Of a stretch of 14,150 nt of DNA, positions 14,057 to 14,150 are shown one piece after another (the stretch's first letter is position 1; each line of letters begins with the position of its first letter). This DNA is from Lachnospiraceae bacterium (GTDB lineage: Bacteria > Bacillota > Clostridia > Lachnospirales > Lachnospiraceae), in the NCBI GenBank assembly GCA_014804565.1, contig JAAUZN010000036.1, positions 86,110 to 100,259 of the forward strand. The letters are read 5' to 3'. The notes under the pieces were generated by a model that saw only the letters and a program-made list of their open reading frames with translations, was not told where the DNA came from and made no database searches. A program made the position numbers and the translations under genes.

Positions 14057-14150
14057 GGTTAAGCCCTCGACCGATTAGTACACGTCAGCTGCACACATTA
14101 CTGCGCTTACACCTCGTGCCTATCTACCTCGTACTCTCCAAGGGGTCTTA
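14057..14150 (-). rRNA. 23S ribosomal RNA, 3' end (partial)
   Basis: Read on the minus strand, the last 94 bases contain the conserved 23S ending: GTGTAAGCGCAGTAATG, then TACTAATCGGTCGAGGGCTTAACC. The mature end is at about 14057. The rest of the gene lies beyond the window. Confidence 0.96.

Overview
The window looks like chromosomal DNA of a low-to-mid GC member of the Clostridia, most likely Lachnospiraceae. This rests on the general style of the proteins, the AGGAG-type ribosome binding sites, the DUF4299- and DUF1413-like proteins, and the Tn4451-style TnpV/large serine recombinase module. The organism call is inference from protein character, not from a search.

Layout. 43-2423: a MATE efflux pump (minus) divergent from an AraC-family regulator (plus). 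About 2424-3202: an IS200-type insertion sequence coding only for the Y1 transposase, with an RBS-masking hairpin upstream and a run of hairpins downstream. 3212-5506: an orphan solute-binding protein whose lipoprotein signal is damaged, preceded by a DUF4299-like gene (both minus). 5570-13938: a tRNA-Asn gene split by an ~8.3 kb integrated element. 14057-14150: the 3' end of a 23S rRNA gene (minus). Before insertion the order on the minus strand was 23S, tRNA-Asn, terminator, DUF4299-like gene, solute-binding protein.

The central finding is the element. Its ends can be read to a 6-bp shared core (CTACCA at 5621-5626 and 13918-13923) lying in the tRNA D-arm. Joining the inner flanks recreates an attP whose half-sites are inverted repeats (GGTATGT...ACATACC) centred on the first base of the core, as expected for a large serine recombinase. 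The element encodes that recombinase (5787-7397), a small TnpW-like protein (7557-7736), a DUF1413-like protein behind a perfect-consensus promoter (8063-8488), a two-subunit ABC exporter (9045-12746) and TnpV (13175-13510). It also has an oriT-like cluster of hairpins (8714-8854) without any relaxase gene.

Most notable, the element carries its own intact tRNA-Asn (13763-13834). That copy is identical to the gene it splits, points the same way, sits directly downstream of the 23S gene, and has its own terminator. Integration therefore breaks the host tRNA but puts a replacement into the rRNA transcription path. The ABC exporter is the apparent cargo. Its substrate cannot be told from the sequence.
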